Source: Streptacidiphilus fuscans
Lineage (GTDB): Bacteria; Actinomycetota; Actinomycetes; Streptomycetales; Streptomycetaceae
Assembly (NCBI RefSeq): GCF_015690355.1
Contig: NZ_JADPRT010000002.1
Span: 248,001 to 312,000, forward strand
Length of the DNA: 64,000 nt
Direction of reading: 5' to 3'
Shown here: piece after piece, positions 31,807-41,312 of the stretch
Layout of the letters: every line of letters begins with the position of its first letter
Position numbering within the stretch: position 1 is the stretch's first letter
Program-made: the position numbers and the translations under genes
Notes under the pieces: model-generated
What the model was told of the DNA's origin: nothing
Seen by the model: only the letters and a program-made list of their open reading frames with translations
Database searches by the model: none

Positions 31807-32568
31807 ATGATCGAGCAGGCCTTGCAGGAGGTCTTGCCGGGTCGGTACGACCGCTACGAAGCGCTGCTCCAGGCCATCGCCCAGGGGGAGCTGTGGATGC
31901 TGCTCTGGCACGGCACCCCCGGCAGCCCGGACGCCCAGTACGGCAGCCTTGAGGTCGGCGGCTACGGCTACGCGCCCTGCGTCACCTCCGCCGAGCAGCT
32001 CGCGGCCTGCGGATGGACCCGGCAGCACAAGGTCTGCTCGGGGCCCGAGGTCGCCTCGGCGCTCTACCACGAGCGTTGGGGACTCTGGCTCAACCCGCAC
32101 CAGCCGGGCGGCGGGGTCGGCATCCCGTGGGCGGACCTGAGACGCGTCGCCGGTGGACTCGACCGGCTCCCCGCGGGGCCGCTGAACCTGACCGCGGTCG
32201 GCTCTCCCCCGCCCGCCGTACCGTCGAGCGTGAGCTCGATGGCGGCGCTCACCCCGTTCTGCGACCGGCTCACCGCCGAGGCCCGCGAGACGCCCGCGGT
32301 CCGCACGCTGCGCCGGGCCTGGGTGGAACCCTCCTGGGGCGACCCTTACCTGGTCATCGGGCTGGACCTGCACGACGCGTCGGCCGCGGCGGCGGAGACG
32401 GTCCGGCAGATGGTCGAGCGCTCACTGACGTCGGCCCCGGAGGAGCTCCCGCTGTCGACGGTGGCGATGTCCGACCCGTACGACCCGGTGGCCACCTGGC
32501 TCTCCGCCCGCGTCCCGGCCTTCTACGACCGGGAACGCGACGTCGACCTTGCCCCGTCCAGCAGTTGA
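31807..32568 (+). CDS. SseB-like N-terminal domain protein
   Basis: 253 aa from ATG 31807-31809 with AGGAAGGGGG upstream. The sequence around residues 20-110 (LLQAIAQGELWMLLWHG, APCVTSAEQLAACG, ALYHERWGLWLNPHQPGGGVGIP) resembles the SseB domain of the enhanced-serine-sensitivity family, also present at 40085-40849 here. The C-terminal half holds a PYLVIGLDLH stretch like the SseB C-domain. Soluble; function unknown. Confidence 0.65.
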   Translation: MIEQALQEVLPGRYDRYEALLQAIAQGELWMLLWHGTPGSPDAQYGSLEVGGYGYAPCVTSAEQLAACGWTRQHKVCSGPEVASALYHERWGLWLNPHQPGGGVGIPWADLRRVAGGLDRLPAGPLNLTAVGSPPPAVPSSVSSMAALTPFCDRLTAEARETPAVRTLRRAWVEPSWGDPYLVIGLDLHDASAAAAETVRQMVERSLTSAPEELPLSTVAMSDPYDPVATWLSARVPAFYDRERDVDLAPSSS

Positions 32569-32617
32569 CGCAGTTCAGGCAGTTGACGCAGTTGACGCAC
32601 CCTCAGGAAAGCCCGAA

Positions 32618-32651
32618 CGGGGCCGACCCGGACGCATCCGGATCGGCCCCG
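32618..32651. terminator. Bidirectional hairpin between the SseB-like gene and oppF
   Basis: CGGGGCCGA/TCGGCCCCG (32618-32626 with 32643-32651) plus an inner CCGG pairing. Placed 50 bp after the plus-strand gene and 22 bp past the oppF stop, so it can serve both convergent transcripts. Confidence 0.75.
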
Positions 32652-32673
32652 CTCGACGACTGACCAGTCGGTG

Positions 32674-33777
32674 TCACTCCGCCGACGCGGGCGCGGAGGG
32701 GATCTCCTCCGGCGCGACGACCTGCTTGACCTCGGGGAAGTGGCAGGCGGCCTGGTGGCCCTCGGCCGAGCCGACCAGCTGCACCAGCGGCGGCTCCTGG
32801 CTGGCGCAGATGTCCTGCGCCTTCCAGCAGCGGGTGCGGAACCGGCAACCCGACGGCGGGTTGATCGGGCTCGGCACGTCGCCGGTGAGGCGGATCCGCT
32901 CGCGGCGCGACTCACTGTCCGGGTCGGCCTCGGGGACCGCCGAGAGCAGCGCGTGGGTGTACGGGTGCTGCGGACGGGAGTAGAGCGTCTCCCGGTCGGC
33001 GACCTCGACGATCTTGCCGAGGTACATCACCGCGACGCGCTCGGAGAAGTGGCGGACCACCGCGAGGTCGTGCGCGATGAAGACGAACGCCAGGTTGAAC
33101 TCGCGCTGCAGGTCCTGGAGCAGGTTGACCACCTGCGCCTGGATGGACACGTCCAGCGCGGAGACCGGCTCGTCCGCGACGATCAGCTTCGGCTTGAGCG
33201 CGAGCGCGCGGGCGATGCCGATGCGCTGGCGCTGGCCGCCGGAGAACTCGTTCGGGTAGCGGTTGTAGTGCTCCGGGTTGAGACCGACGATCTCCAGCAG
33301 CTCCTGGGCCCGCTTGCGGTGGCCGCCCTCGGGGTTGATCCCGTTGAGCCTCATCGGGGTCTCGATGATGGTCCCGACCGTGTGCCGCGGGTTCAGCGAC
33401 GAGTACGGGTCCTGGAAGATCATCTGCAGGTTCTGACGGGCGGCCCGCATCGAGGAGACGCGCTTGTGCGTGATGTCCTCGCCGTCGAAGCGGATGGTGC
33501 CGCCGGTCGGCTCCAGCAGACGGGTGACCAGTCGGCCGGTGGTCGACTTGCCACAGCCCGACTCCCCCACAAGGCCGAGCGACTGACCGGCGCTGACGCT
33601 GAAGTCGAGACCGTCGACGGCCTTGACCGCGCCGATCTGCCGCTGCCAGACGATGCCCTGACGGATCGGGAAGTGCATCTTGAGGTCCTTGACCTCAAGC
33701 AGCGCCTCGCCCTCGGAAGCCCCCGGAGTAGCCCCGTCGCGGGGGCCAGGAATGGTGTCGGTGTCGGTGGTGCTCAC
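32674..33777 (-). CDS. Oligopeptide ABC transporter ATP-binding protein (OppF type)
   Basis: One of the two ATPases powering peptide import. 367 aa from GTG 33775-33777. Walker [16 protein letters not shown] signature [15 protein letters not shown], Walker [16 protein letters not shown], then the oligopeptide/dipeptide C-terminal Cys cluster ([14 protein letters not shown]). Last gene of the five-gene operon, 24 bp after OppD. Confidence 0.93.
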   Translation of the reverse strand: MSTTDTDTIPGPRDGATPGASEGEALLEVKDLKMHFPIRQGIVWQRQIGAVKAVDGLDFSVSAGQSLGLVGESGCGKSTTGRLVTRLLEPTGGTIRFDGEDITHKRVSSMRAARQNLQMIFQDPYSSLNPRHTVGTIIETPMRLNGINPEGGHRKRAQELLEIVGLNPEHYNRYPNEFSGGQRQRIGIARALALKPKLIVADEPVSALDVSIQAQVVNLLQDLQREFNLAFVFIAHDLAVVRHFSERVAVMYLGKIVEVADRETLYSRPQHPYTHALLSAVPEADPDSESRRERIRLTGDVPSPINPPSGCRFRTRCWKAQDICASQEPPLVQLVGSAEGHQAACHFPEVKQVVAPEEIPSAPASAE

Positions 33778-33801
33778 GGCATGCTCCTGTTCGTCCGCGG
33801 C

Positions 33802-34860
33802 TTACTTCGCGGCCTTGCGGATCTCGATCTTGCTCTCCCCGCTGAGGTGACACGCCGCGATGTGGCGGTCCGAGTCGAGCACCGGCAGCAGCTCGGGCCG
33901 CTCCGACATGCAACGCCCGTCCGGGACCTGGTCCTTGAAGGCGCACCGGGGGTTGAAGGCGCAACCGCTCGGGAGGTTGATCAGGCTGGGCGGGGAACCA
34001 GGGATCGGGTTGAGCCGCTCGTTGACGTCGCCGCCGAGGTGCGGCATCGACTGGAGCAGGCCCCAGGTGTACGGGTGCTCGGGGGCCTTGAGCACCTCGT
34101 GCACGCTGCCGTACTCGATGCGCCGGCCGCCGTACATCACCAGGATGTCGTCGGCGATCTCGGCGACCACACCCAGGTCGTGGGTGATGATGATGACCGC
34201 CGAGCCGAACTCCTCCTGCAGGTCCCGGATCAGGTCCAGGATCTGCGCCTGGACGGTGACGTCCAGGGCGGTGGTCGGCTCGTCGGCGATCAGCAGCTGC
34301 GGGTCGCAGACCAGCGACATGGCGATCATGGCGCGCTGGCGCATACCGCCGGAGAACTCGTGCGGGTAGCTCTTCGCACGCCGCTCCGGCTGCGGGATGC
34401 CGACGCGCTTGAGCATGTCGACCGCGCGGACGTTGGCCTCCTTCTTGGAGACCTTGTGGTGGACCCGGTACGCCTCGGCGATCTGCGAGCCCACGGTGAA
34501 GAACGGGTGGAGCGCGGAGAGCGGGTCCTGGAAGATCATGGACACCTTGTTGCCGCGCAGCGGGCGCATCTCGCGCTCGTCGAGCGCGACGAGCTCGTCG
34601 CCGTCGAGCCAGATCTCGCCGGAGACCTTCGCCCTCGTTCCCTTGTGGAGACCGAGCAGGGCAAGGCTGGTGACGGACTTTCCGGAGCCGGACTCGCCCA
34701 CGATGCCCAGGGTCTTGCCGTGCTCCAGGTTGAAGGAGACCCCGTCCACGGACTTGACGAGTCCGTCCTCGGTCGGGAAGTGCACCTTCAGGTCGCGCAC
34801 CTCCAGGAAGGTGGACGGCGGGCTGACAGGGACGGCTTGCGGCGAGATTTCGATGGCCAC
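33802..34860 (-). CDS. Oligopeptide ABC transporter ATP-binding protein (OppD type)
   Basis: Second ATPase of the importer. 352 aa from GTG 34858-34860. Walker [13 protein letters not shown], signature [15 protein letters not shown], Walker [16 protein letters not shown], and a C-terminal Cys motif ([18 protein letters not shown]) as in FeS-containing OppD proteins. 67 bp separate it from the permease gene oppB. Confidence 0.93.
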   Translation of the reverse strand: MAIEISPQAVPVSPPSTFLEVRDLKVHFPTEDGLVKSVDGVSFNLEHGKTLGIVGESGSGKSVTSLALLGLHKGTRAKVSGEIWLDGDELVALDEREMRPLRGNKVSMIFQDPLSALHPFFTVGSQIAEAYRVHHKVSKKEANVRAVDMLKRVGIPQPERRAKSYPHEFSGGMRQRAMIAMSLVCDPQLLIADEPTTALDVTVQAQILDLIRDLQEEFGSAVIIITHDLGVVAEIADDILVMYGGRRIEYGSVHEVLKAPEHPYTWGLLQSMPHLGGDVNERLNPIPGSPPSLINLPSGCAFNPRCAFKDQVPDGRCMSERPELLPVLDSDRHIAACHLSGESKIEIRKAAK

Positions 34861-34927
34861 TGGTAGTTCCTCAGTCGACAGGGGGTCGGGATCGCCGACC
34901 CGCGCCGGATGGTTCTGGCCCGGCTGC

Positions 34928-35920
34928 TCAGGCGAGGCGGACGCGGGGGTCGATGATGCCGTACACCACGTCGACGACGACGTTGGCGAGCACGACGGCC
35001 ACGGCGGCGAAGAGCGTGGTGGCCATGATGACGGGGAGGTCGACGTTCTCCACGGCGTTGACGGCCAGCTGGCCGATGCCGGGGATGCCGAAGACGCTTT
35101 CGGTGATGACTGCCGAACCGCCCACCAGGGTGGCGAAGTCCATGCCGAAGATGGTGACGATCGGCGTGATCGCGGCGCGCAGCGCGTGCTTGAAGATCAG
35201 GGTTCGCTGGCCCAGGCCCTTGGCACGGGCGGTGCGGATGAAGTCCTCGCCCAGGGTCTCCAGCATGCTGGAGCGGGTGAGCCGGGTGTAGTACGCGAGG
35301 AAGCCGATGGTCAGCGAGGCCCAGGGGAGCAGAAGGCCCTGGAACCACTGGCCGAAGCCCTGCGAGATCGGGGAGTAGTTCGGGGTCGGCAGCAGCTGCC
35401 ACTTGTCCACGAAGAAGTACTGCAGCACCAGCGCGAGGAAGTAGATCGGCAGCGAGATACCGACCATCGCCAGTCCGACGGCGACCTTGTCCACCAGCTT
35501 GCCCTTGCGGATGGCCGCGAGGATGCCGAGGCCCACACCGGTGATCAGGAAGGCCACGGCCGCACCGAACGCCAGCGAGATGTCCGCGGGCAGACGGTTC
35601 ATCAGGGTCTGGTAGACGTTGGAGTCGTCGTGGAACGAGATGCCCAGGCAGGGAGCCGGGCACTGGACCGCGGTCGCCCCGTCACCGATGGTCCGGCCGG
35701 CGAAGACGCCCTTGAGGAACTCGAAGTACTGCGTGAAGAGGCTCTTGTCGAGCCCCAGGGAGTGCTTGATCTCCAGGATGCGGCCCGGGTTGCAGGCCTT
35801 GCCACAGGCCAGGACGGCCGGGTTGCTGGGCACCGCGAAAAAGATGAGGAAGGTAACGAGGCTGACCATCAGGATGATGGTGAAGGCGCTGAGCAAGCGC
35901 CGGATCAGATAACGAGTCAT
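34928..35920 (-). CDS. Oligopeptide ABC transporter permease (OppB type)
   Basis: Membrane subunit. 330 aa from ATG 35918-35920: MTRYLIRRLLSAFTIILMVS begins the first helix, and six helices follow. The EAA loop region appears as TARAKGLGQRTLIFKHALRA. An extra periplasmic loop with four Cys (CGKACNP, CPAPC) between helices 1 and 2 may form disulfides. It follows oppA after a strong hairpin. Confidence 0.92.
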   Translation of the reverse strand: MTRYLIRRLLSAFTIILMVSLVTFLIFFAVPSNPAVLACGKACNPGRILEIKHSLGLDKSLFTQYFEFLKGVFAGRTIGDGATAVQCPAPCLGISFHDDSNVYQTLMNRLPADISLAFGAAVAFLITGVGLGILAAIRKGKLVDKVAVGLAMVGISLPIYFLALVLQYFFVDKWQLLPTPNYSPISQGFGQWFQGLLLPWASLTIGFLAYYTRLTRSSMLETLGEDFIRTARAKGLGQRTLIFKHALRAAITPIVTIFGMDFATLVGGSAVITESVFGIPGIGQLAVNAVENVDLPVIMATTLFAAVAVVLANVVVDVVYGIIDPRVRLA

Positions 35921-36010
35921 GTGGTGCTTGGACCGGGCTCTGCCTGGCCCGCCTCCCTCTCGCTTCGGGCGGCCGGGTGTGACCTGCGCGCGGAGTGATG
36001 GTTCGGACGT

Positions 36011-36048
36011 GGGTCCGGGCGGCGGCGGGTACGCCGCCGCCCGGACCC
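36011..36048 (-). terminator. 17-bp perfect hairpin between oppA and oppB
   Basis: Stem 36011-36027 with 36032-36048 and a GGTA loop, 8 bp after the oppA stop codon. Such a strong element inside an operon usually lets the solute-binding protein mRNA exceed the membrane subunits, by partial termination or by protecting the 3' end. The rest of the 35921-36055 gap shows no gene. Confidence 0.8.
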
Positions 36049-36055
36049 GGGGGTG

Positions 36056-37732
36056 TTACTGCTTCACGAAGACGTGCGCGAGGTTCATAACCGCGAGCTC
36101 GGGGTCGGTGGGACGACCGCCGACGTTCTTGCCCTGCAGCTCGTAGAAGGTCATGTAGACCAGCGGCACGACCGCGGCGTCGTTCTGCAGCAGCTGGGTG
36201 TCGAGCGCGCCCCAGGCGGCGTTGGCCTGGTTCGGGTCGGCCATCTTGTTGATGTTGTCCATCTGCGCCTCGGCGGCCGGGTCCTGCAGCTGCGAGAAGA
36301 CCTGGTTGCCCTGGGGGATGATCTGGCGGCCGTCGAAGAGCGGCGGCAGGATCGTGCTGGCGTTCGGCCAGTCGGCGATCCAGTCACCCCAGATCAGGTC
36401 GTAGTGGTTGGACAGGTTCCCGACAGTGTTGAAGTAGGTACCACGGTCGATCTGCTTGATGTTGACCGTGATGCCGATCTGCGCCAGGGAGTTGGCGATC
36501 GCGGTGGCGACCTTGCCCTGGGTCGGGGTGGCCTCGACCGCCAGCGACAGGGTCAGGTTCTTGACGCCGGCCTGCGCCATGAGCGCCTTGGCCTTGGTCA
36601 GGTCACCGGCCGGGTCGCTGCCGTACGGCGCCGCGTTGTCCTGGCGGCCCTGGGTGCCCGGCGGCAGGAAGACCGTGGCGTAGGGACCGTAGGCCTCGCC
36701 GCCGAAGGCGCCGCGGACGGTCTGCTTGTTGATCGCGTACTCGATCGCCTGACGCACCTGGAGGCTCTTCACCGTGGTGGTGTTGATGGCCATGTAGTTG
36801 GTGCCGGGGGCGGCGATCTTGTGCAGACGCGACTGCAGCGTCGGGTCGTTGACGAAGGAGTTCAGGTCGGTGCCCGCGATCGGGTCCTCGATGATCGCGT
36901 TCTGCGCGTCCGGACCGTCGGCCTTCATCAGCTGGTCGATGGACGCCATGTCCTGGCCCATCTTGACGTCGATCTCGTCGACGTTCTGGTCCCGCAGCGG
37001 GTCGTTGGCCTTCGACCACTCCGGGTTCTTGACCAGGATGAGCTCCTTGCCCTGGGTGTAGGACTTGAGCTCGTAGGGGCCGTCCGACCACACGTGCGTG
37101 TCGTAGGTCGCGCCCGTGTCCTTCGCCTTCGGCACCGCCGAGGACCAGGTCATGGCGGTGGCCTGGTTGAAGTCGTTGACCGGGGTGCTCAGCTGGAAGA
37201 CGATCGTGCTGGCGTCGGGGGTCTGGATCGAGGCCAGGTCGCCGCTCTTGGTCGGGCCCTTGTAGCCCTTGTCGCCAGCCAGCCACTGCTGCGCGTAGGT
37301 CGGGCCACCGGACAGGTCCGGGTCGAAGGTGCGCTCGACGCCGTACTTGACGTCCTGCGACGTGACGGTCGTGCCGTCCTGCCACTTGACGCCCGGACGG
37401 ATGTGGAAGGTCCAGGTCTTGTCGCCGTTGGACGCGGTGCCGGTGTCGGTCGCCAGGTCACCCACGAGCTTCGGGGTGGCGTCCGGGTTGCTGGCGTCCT
37501 GGGTCCAACCGGTCAGCGAGCGGTAGATCTCACGACCGATGTTCTGGCCCTGGGTGGTGTAGGTACGCCCCGGGTCGACGTGGTCGAAGTCGCTGGGCGC
37601 GTAGTACGTCAGGGTGCCGCCCTTGGTGGGCGCTCCACCGGTGGTGCTTCCGCCGCCACCACAGGCGCTGGCCCCCAAGGCGACGGATATCGCGATAGCG
37701 GTCATGGTGACCGTGCGCTTGCTGCGCATCAT
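36056..37732 (-). CDS. Oligopeptide-binding lipoprotein (OppA type)
   Basis: Peptide receptor of the importer, anchored outside the membrane. 558 aa. Signal peptide with lipobox LGASAC, Cys24, then a Gly-rich linker. SBP family 5 features include DHVDPGRTYTTQGQNIGREI and later AIEYAINKQTVRGAFGGEAYG. Start ATG 37730-37732 with GGAGAC upstream. Peptide uptake in streptomycetes often affects aerial growth, which is background, not shown here. Confidence 0.93.
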   Translation of the reverse strand: MMRSKRTVTMTAIAISVALGASACGGGGSTTGGAPTKGGTLTYYAPSDFDHVDPGRTYTTQGQNIGREIYRSLTGWTQDASNPDATPKLVGDLATDTGTASNGDKTWTFHIRPGVKWQDGTTVTSQDVKYGVERTFDPDLSGGPTYAQQWLAGDKGYKGPTKSGDLASIQTPDASTIVFQLSTPVNDFNQATAMTWSSAVPKAKDTGATYDTHVWSDGPYELKSYTQGKELILVKNPEWSKANDPLRDQNVDEIDVKMGQDMASIDQLMKADGPDAQNAIIEDPIAGTDLNSFVNDPTLQSRLHKIAAPGTNYMAINTTTVKSLQVRQAIEYAINKQTVRGAFGGEAYGPYATVFLPPGTQGRQDNAAPYGSDPAGDLTKAKALMAQAGVKNLTLSLAVEATPTQGKVATAIANSLAQIGITVNIKQIDRGTYFNTVGNLSNHYDLIWGDWIADWPNASTILPPLFDGRQIIPQGNQVFSQLQDPAAEAQMDNINKMADPNQANAAWGALDTQLLQNDAAVVPLVYMTFYELQGKNVGGRPTDPELAVMNLAHVFVKQ

Positions 37733-37810
37733 GGGTGAGTCTCCTCTTTGTCTTCTTGGTTGCCCCGCCTCGCCCGGCCGACGGGTGGGTCGGCCCGGAG
37801 GTGCGGAAGT

Positions 37811-38851
37811 TCAGCTGCGGTTGGCCCGCGGGTCGAGCGCGTCGCGGACGCCGTCACCCAGGAGGTTCATCGCCAGGACCACGACCAGGAGGGCCACGCC
37901 GGGCACGGCCAGGTAGGTCGGGTCGTAGAGGTAGTACTGGGTGGCCGCGTTGAGCATCCCGCCCAGGTCGGGGTTGGGCGGGACGACGCCGACACCCAGG
38001 AAGGAGAGGGCCGCCTCGGTGGCGATGTTGATCGGCACCGCCAGCGCGAAGGAGATCAGGATCGGCGCCCAGAGGTTCGGCAGCAGCTGCTTGAACAGGA
38101 TGTGCCGCCAGCCGGCGCCCATGATCCGCGCCGCGTCGATGAACTCCCGCTCACGCAGGGAGAGCACCTGACCGCGCACCAGTCGGGCGGTGTAGGCCCA
38201 GCCGAACAGCGCGATGATCGCGATGATGGCGCTGAGCTGCAGCGTCTCGCTGGTGCCGCCGTGGGCGTTGGTGGTGAAGGCGTTGGTGATCACCGGGGTC
38301 ACCGCGATGATGAACAGCAGCTGCGGGAACGCGAGCATGACGTTCATGATCCAGTTGAGCGCGGTGTCGATCTTGCCGCCGAAGTAGCCCGCCGCGAGGC
38401 CGACCACCACGCCGATAACCGTGGAGATGACCGCCGCGGTAATGGCCACGATCAGCGACGTCCGAAGGCCGTAGATCAGCCGGGAGAACACGTCGAAACC
38501 GGTTCCGGGCTCGACTCCGAGCCAGTGGTGACCACTGACGCCACCGAATGATCCGATCGGGAAATTACCCGTGTCCGGATTGATGGCCTTCAGGTCCGGC
38601 TGTATCGGCCCCCAGCCCTCCACGGAGGAGAGAAGCGGCGAGCAAACGGCAGCCAGAATGAATAGCACGGTGACGACCAGAGCGATCATCGAGGCACGGT
38701 CGCGCTTCAGTCGCGTCCAGGCCTGCTGTGCCGGCGAACGGCCTGCGGAGGAGTCCGCCAGGACCGCCGGAGCCTCTTGTTCGGCCGTAGGTTCAGCCAC
38801 CAGGGTCGACGATTCCCCTGCGGGATCGGTCGGTTGGGGTTGCTTGGTCAT
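37811..38851 (-). CDS. Oligopeptide ABC transporter permease (OppC type)
   Basis: Second membrane subunit, first gene of the operon. 346 aa from ATG 38849-38851. An unusually long, acidic and Ala/Pro-rich N-terminal tail (~45 residues) precedes the first helix (MIALVVTVLFILAAVCSPLL). The EAA loop appears as DAARIMGAGWRHILFKQLLPN. Order here is permease-binding protein-permease-ATPase-ATPase. Confidence 0.92.
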   Translation of the reverse strand: MTKQPQPTDPAGESSTLVAEPTAEQEAPAVLADSSAGRSPAQQAWTRLKRDRASMIALVVTVLFILAAVCSPLLSSVEGWGPIQPDLKAINPDTGNFPIGSFGGVSGHHWLGVEPGTGFDVFSRLIYGLRTSLIVAITAAVISTVIGVVVGLAAGYFGGKIDTALNWIMNVMLAFPQLLFIIAVTPVITNAFTTNAHGGTSETLQLSAIIAIIALFGWAYTARLVRGQVLSLREREFIDAARIMGAGWRHILFKQLLPNLWAPILISFALAVPINIATEAALSFLGVGVVPPNPDLGGMLNAATQYYLYDPTYLAVPGVALLVVVLAMNLLGDGVRDALDPRANRS

Positions 38852-39340
38852 GGTGCGGACATCCCCGGATCTCAGTTCAGGTGTGCATGGCGCGGCGCGG
38901 TGAGGGGACTCTACGCACGTGGCTTTTCTCTGCTCAAGAGGCCGCGAGCCGCCGAAACCAGAATGAGATCATGCGAGATACAGCTGTTGTGATCCAATGT
39001 CCGTTTTGCTGCCTTATATAGACTTGACACGGGCCAAACGGGGTGCTTGTGATCAAGCATTTCGCCCGGTTTGCCCGCATTTGTCGGAGACACCCCTTCC
39101 GATGGTGCTCAATGCCAAGAAACGTTCCGCGATTCACTATGTGAGACAAACGGGCTTTCCGGGGCCCGTGGGACGGAGAGCCTTGTCGAGATGAATGGAC
39201 ACATTCAAAAGGGCCCTCTTTCGAAAGATTCACAGAAGGCCGCACGGTGACTTCGCGAAGGCTGTGAGCAGGCTGTGTGAACGCGCACCCCGGCCCCGCG
39301 CTCCCCCGCCCACCAGGTCGCACCCTGTAGAAAAGGCGAC
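38852..39340. other. 489-bp AT-richer intergenic region upstream of opp and the TRIC gene
   Basis: Divergent promoter region with noticeably more A/T than the rest. It contains TATATAAG on the minus strand around 39014-39021, TTGACA on the plus strand at 39024-39029, and a CTTGTGATCAAG inverted repeat near 39050-39061. No reading frame here looks real. I could not fix a start site. Confidence 0.5.
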
Positions 39341-40000
39341 GTGGCCTCCCAGATCTTCGCCCCGGACGTCGAGCAGGTGCTCGACGTCTCCGGCATCTTC
39401 GTCTTCGCCCTGTCCGGCAGCCTCCTGGCCGTGCGCAAGAACTTCGACGTGTTCGGCATGGCGGTGCTCGCCGAGGCGACGGCGCTCGGCGGCGGGGTCA
39501 TCCGCGACCTGATCATCGGCGCGGTACCGCCGGTGGCGTTCACCAACACCGGCTACTTCCTGACCCCGCTGCTCGCCGCGACGGTGGTCTTCTTCCTCCA
39601 CCCCGAGGTCACCCGGATCAACCGCACCGTGCAGACCCTCGACGCCCTGGGCCTGGGCCTCTTCGCCGTCACCGGGACCGCCAAGGCGCACGACTACGGC
39701 CTGGGCGTGATCGCCTCGGTGGCACTCGGGCTGATCACCGCGGTCGGCGGCGGCGTCATCCGCGACCTGCTGGCCATGGAGACGCCGTCGCTGCTGCGGT
39801 GGGACCGGTCGCTCTACGCCGTCCCGGCCATGCTGGGAGCGGGCATCACCGCCGCGCTCATCGCCTTCGACGACCTCAACGCCGTGACCGGCACCGCCGC
39901 CACGCTGGTCGCGTTCGGCCTGCGGATGCTGGCGCTGCACTACAACCTGCGCGCACCGCGCGCCTGGCGCCGCGGCAGCTCGCAGACGGGTGAGGCGTAG
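39341..40000 (+). CDS. TRIC/UPF0126-family cation channel-like membrane protein
   Basis: 219 aa from GTG 39341-39343 with AAAAGG upstream. The two internal repeats of the family are plain: each holds a helix ending in GGGVIRDL (residues ~50 and ~136), and about seven hydrophobic helices can be counted. Homologues are trimeric potassium-selective channels; its physiological role here is unknown. The stop codon lies inside the terminator stem. Confidence 0.88.
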   Translation: MASQIFAPDVEQVLDVSGIFVFALSGSLLAVRKNFDVFGMAVLAEATALGGGVIRDLIIGAVPPVAFTNTGYFLTPLLAATVVFFLHPEVTRINRTVQTLDALGLGLFAVTGTAKAHDYGLGVIASVALGLITAVGGGVIRDLLAMETPSLLRWDRSLYAVPAMLGAGITAALIAFDDLNAVTGTAATLVAFGLRMLALHYNLRAPRAWRRGSSQTGEA

Positions 40001-40024
40001 GGAAGTCCTCCCTACGCCTCACCC
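39988..40024. terminator. 16-bp perfect hairpin over the TRIC gene stop codon
   Basis: GGGTGAGGCGTAGGGA (39988-40003) pairs perfectly with TCCCTACGCCTCACCC (40009-40024); loop of 5 nt. It includes the TAG stop at 39998-40000 and also faces the convergent SseB gene, so it may stop transcription from both sides. Confidence 0.8.
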
Positions 40025-40084
40025 GTCACGCCTCGCCCGTCGCTGTTCGTTCGGAGGACCCGAGGGGTCACCCCTGCGCGGAGA

Positions 40085-40849
40085 TCACCCCTGCGCGTAG
40101 AAAGGGGTGACCGTCGACAGCATCCACTGCACGGTCGGGTCCTCGGCCACCACGTCCAGCAGGATCAGGGAGACCTCGTACCCCAGCGGGGCCACGCCGA
40201 GCGCACGCCCGAGCGCCAGGCCCACCGCCTCGTGGTCGCCCGGCTCGTACCGGGCCAGCTGCACGCCCACGAACAGCTTCGGCGCGTCGCCCTCGACCTG
40301 CACCAGCGCCCGACGTGCCGTCAGCACCACGGGCAGCACGGCGAGTTCGCTCGCCGCGGCGGCCAGGAAGTCGTACGGCTCCTCGTGCGGCTCCGGCTCC
40401 CACGCCGTGGCGCGGACGCCCTCGTCACCGCCGCCGCACAGGTCGGGGACACCGGCGGCGGGGACCGGCAGGCCGACCGCGCCCTCCGGGTTCACCGCGA
40501 TGCCGACACCCTGCGGCAGACCGCGGGCCAGCTCGCGCACCGGCGCGATCGCGTAGGGCATGGTGTCGCCCGCGACCGCCTTCAGCTGCGACTCCGAGCT
40601 GAAGACCGGGACGAACGGCTGCCCGGCCAGCTCCGTGGTGGGCATGTCGAGGGTGACGCCGTCCCGGGTCGGCCCGGCGGGCAGGGGGACCCAGACCTGG
40701 CTGCGGCCGAGCACCTCCATCAACCGGGGCGTGGCCCCGGGGTCGCCCACCGACGCGGCCAGCGCCAGCTCCAGCTCGTTCTCCGGCCAGCTCCCCGGCT
40801 GCCCGAACTGGTGCGCCCCCTGCTGCGGGATGCCCGCGTACTGATCCAC
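40085..40849 (-). CDS. Enhanced serine sensitivity protein SseB family
   Basis: 254 aa from GTG 40847-40849 (VDQYAGIPQQG). N-terminal SseB domain: SQVWVPLPAGPT, LAGQPFVPVFSSESQLKA, ARGLPQGVGIAVNPEGAVGLPV. C-terminal SseB domain: LVQVEGDAPKLFVGVQLARYE. In E. coli SseB changes serine sensitivity; the divergent neighbour is the gcvT-gcvH-glyA-sdaA serine/glycine group, so a link to serine metabolism is plausible but not shown. Confidence 0.8.
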   Translation of the reverse strand: MDQYAGIPQQGAHQFGQPGSWPENELELALAASVGDPGATPRLMEVLGRSQVWVPLPAGPTRDGVTLDMPTTELAGQPFVPVFSSESQLKAVAGDTMPYAIAPVRELARGLPQGVGIAVNPEGAVGLPVPAAGVPDLCGGGDEGVRATAWEPEPHEEPYDFLAAAASELAVLPVVLTARRALVQVEGDAPKLFVGVQLARYEPGDHEAVGLALGRALGVAPLGYEVSLILLDVVAEDPTVQWMLSTVTPFYAQG

Positions 40850-41036
40850 CCTCGTCCTCCGCCCGTTACGCCTGTCGTTCGCCGCAGCTTGTCCGCCGGG
40901 GCCCGTACGCCACAGCTTGTTCGCCACAGCCCCGGCGCCATGCCATGATGAGCCCACCCACAATCGCATACCGGCCGTTCGAACCCGCGCGGGAGAGCTC
41001 GGCGACACCCCTGCACCCACCGCACCAGCGGTTGCG

Positions 41037-41280
41037 CAGCGGGAGTACGCTGGCGCCGAAGGAGCAAGGCCTCCCCCGAATCTCTCAGGCACCACACCGC
41101 ACGGGCGAGGCAGTTCTGGAAAGCGACCAGTCGCAGGAAGCGACGGAGAGGGCGCGGACGACACCGTCCGCGTCGTGGCTCCGTACCGCGCTGGTCCACC
41201 CACGGTGCAAGCCGCCCACGCCCCGCGCGTCGGCGCGGTGAAGCTCTCAGGTCGCAGCGACAGAGCGGGAGGGCCCTGCC
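41037..41280 (+). promoter_or_regulatory. Tandem glycine riboswitch
   Basis: Aptamer 1 (~41037-41133) has the family marks GCCGAAGGAGCAA, GAATCTCTCAGGCA and TTCTGGAAAG. Aptamer 2 (~41140-41280) shows GGTGCAAGCCGCC, GAAGCTCTCAGG and GACAGAGCGGGAGG. The layout, two aptamers directly before gcvT, fits the known glycine-on riboswitch. Its borders are approximate; the expression platform was not resolved. Confidence 0.9.
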
Positions 41281-41312
41281 GCAGCATGCCCTGATTGCTA
41301 GGAGATCACCGA

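Noticed and set aside
38934..39323. Small open frame in the opp upstream gap
   Set aside because: No ribosome site, no similarity I recognise, and an AT-richer composition than coding DNA here.
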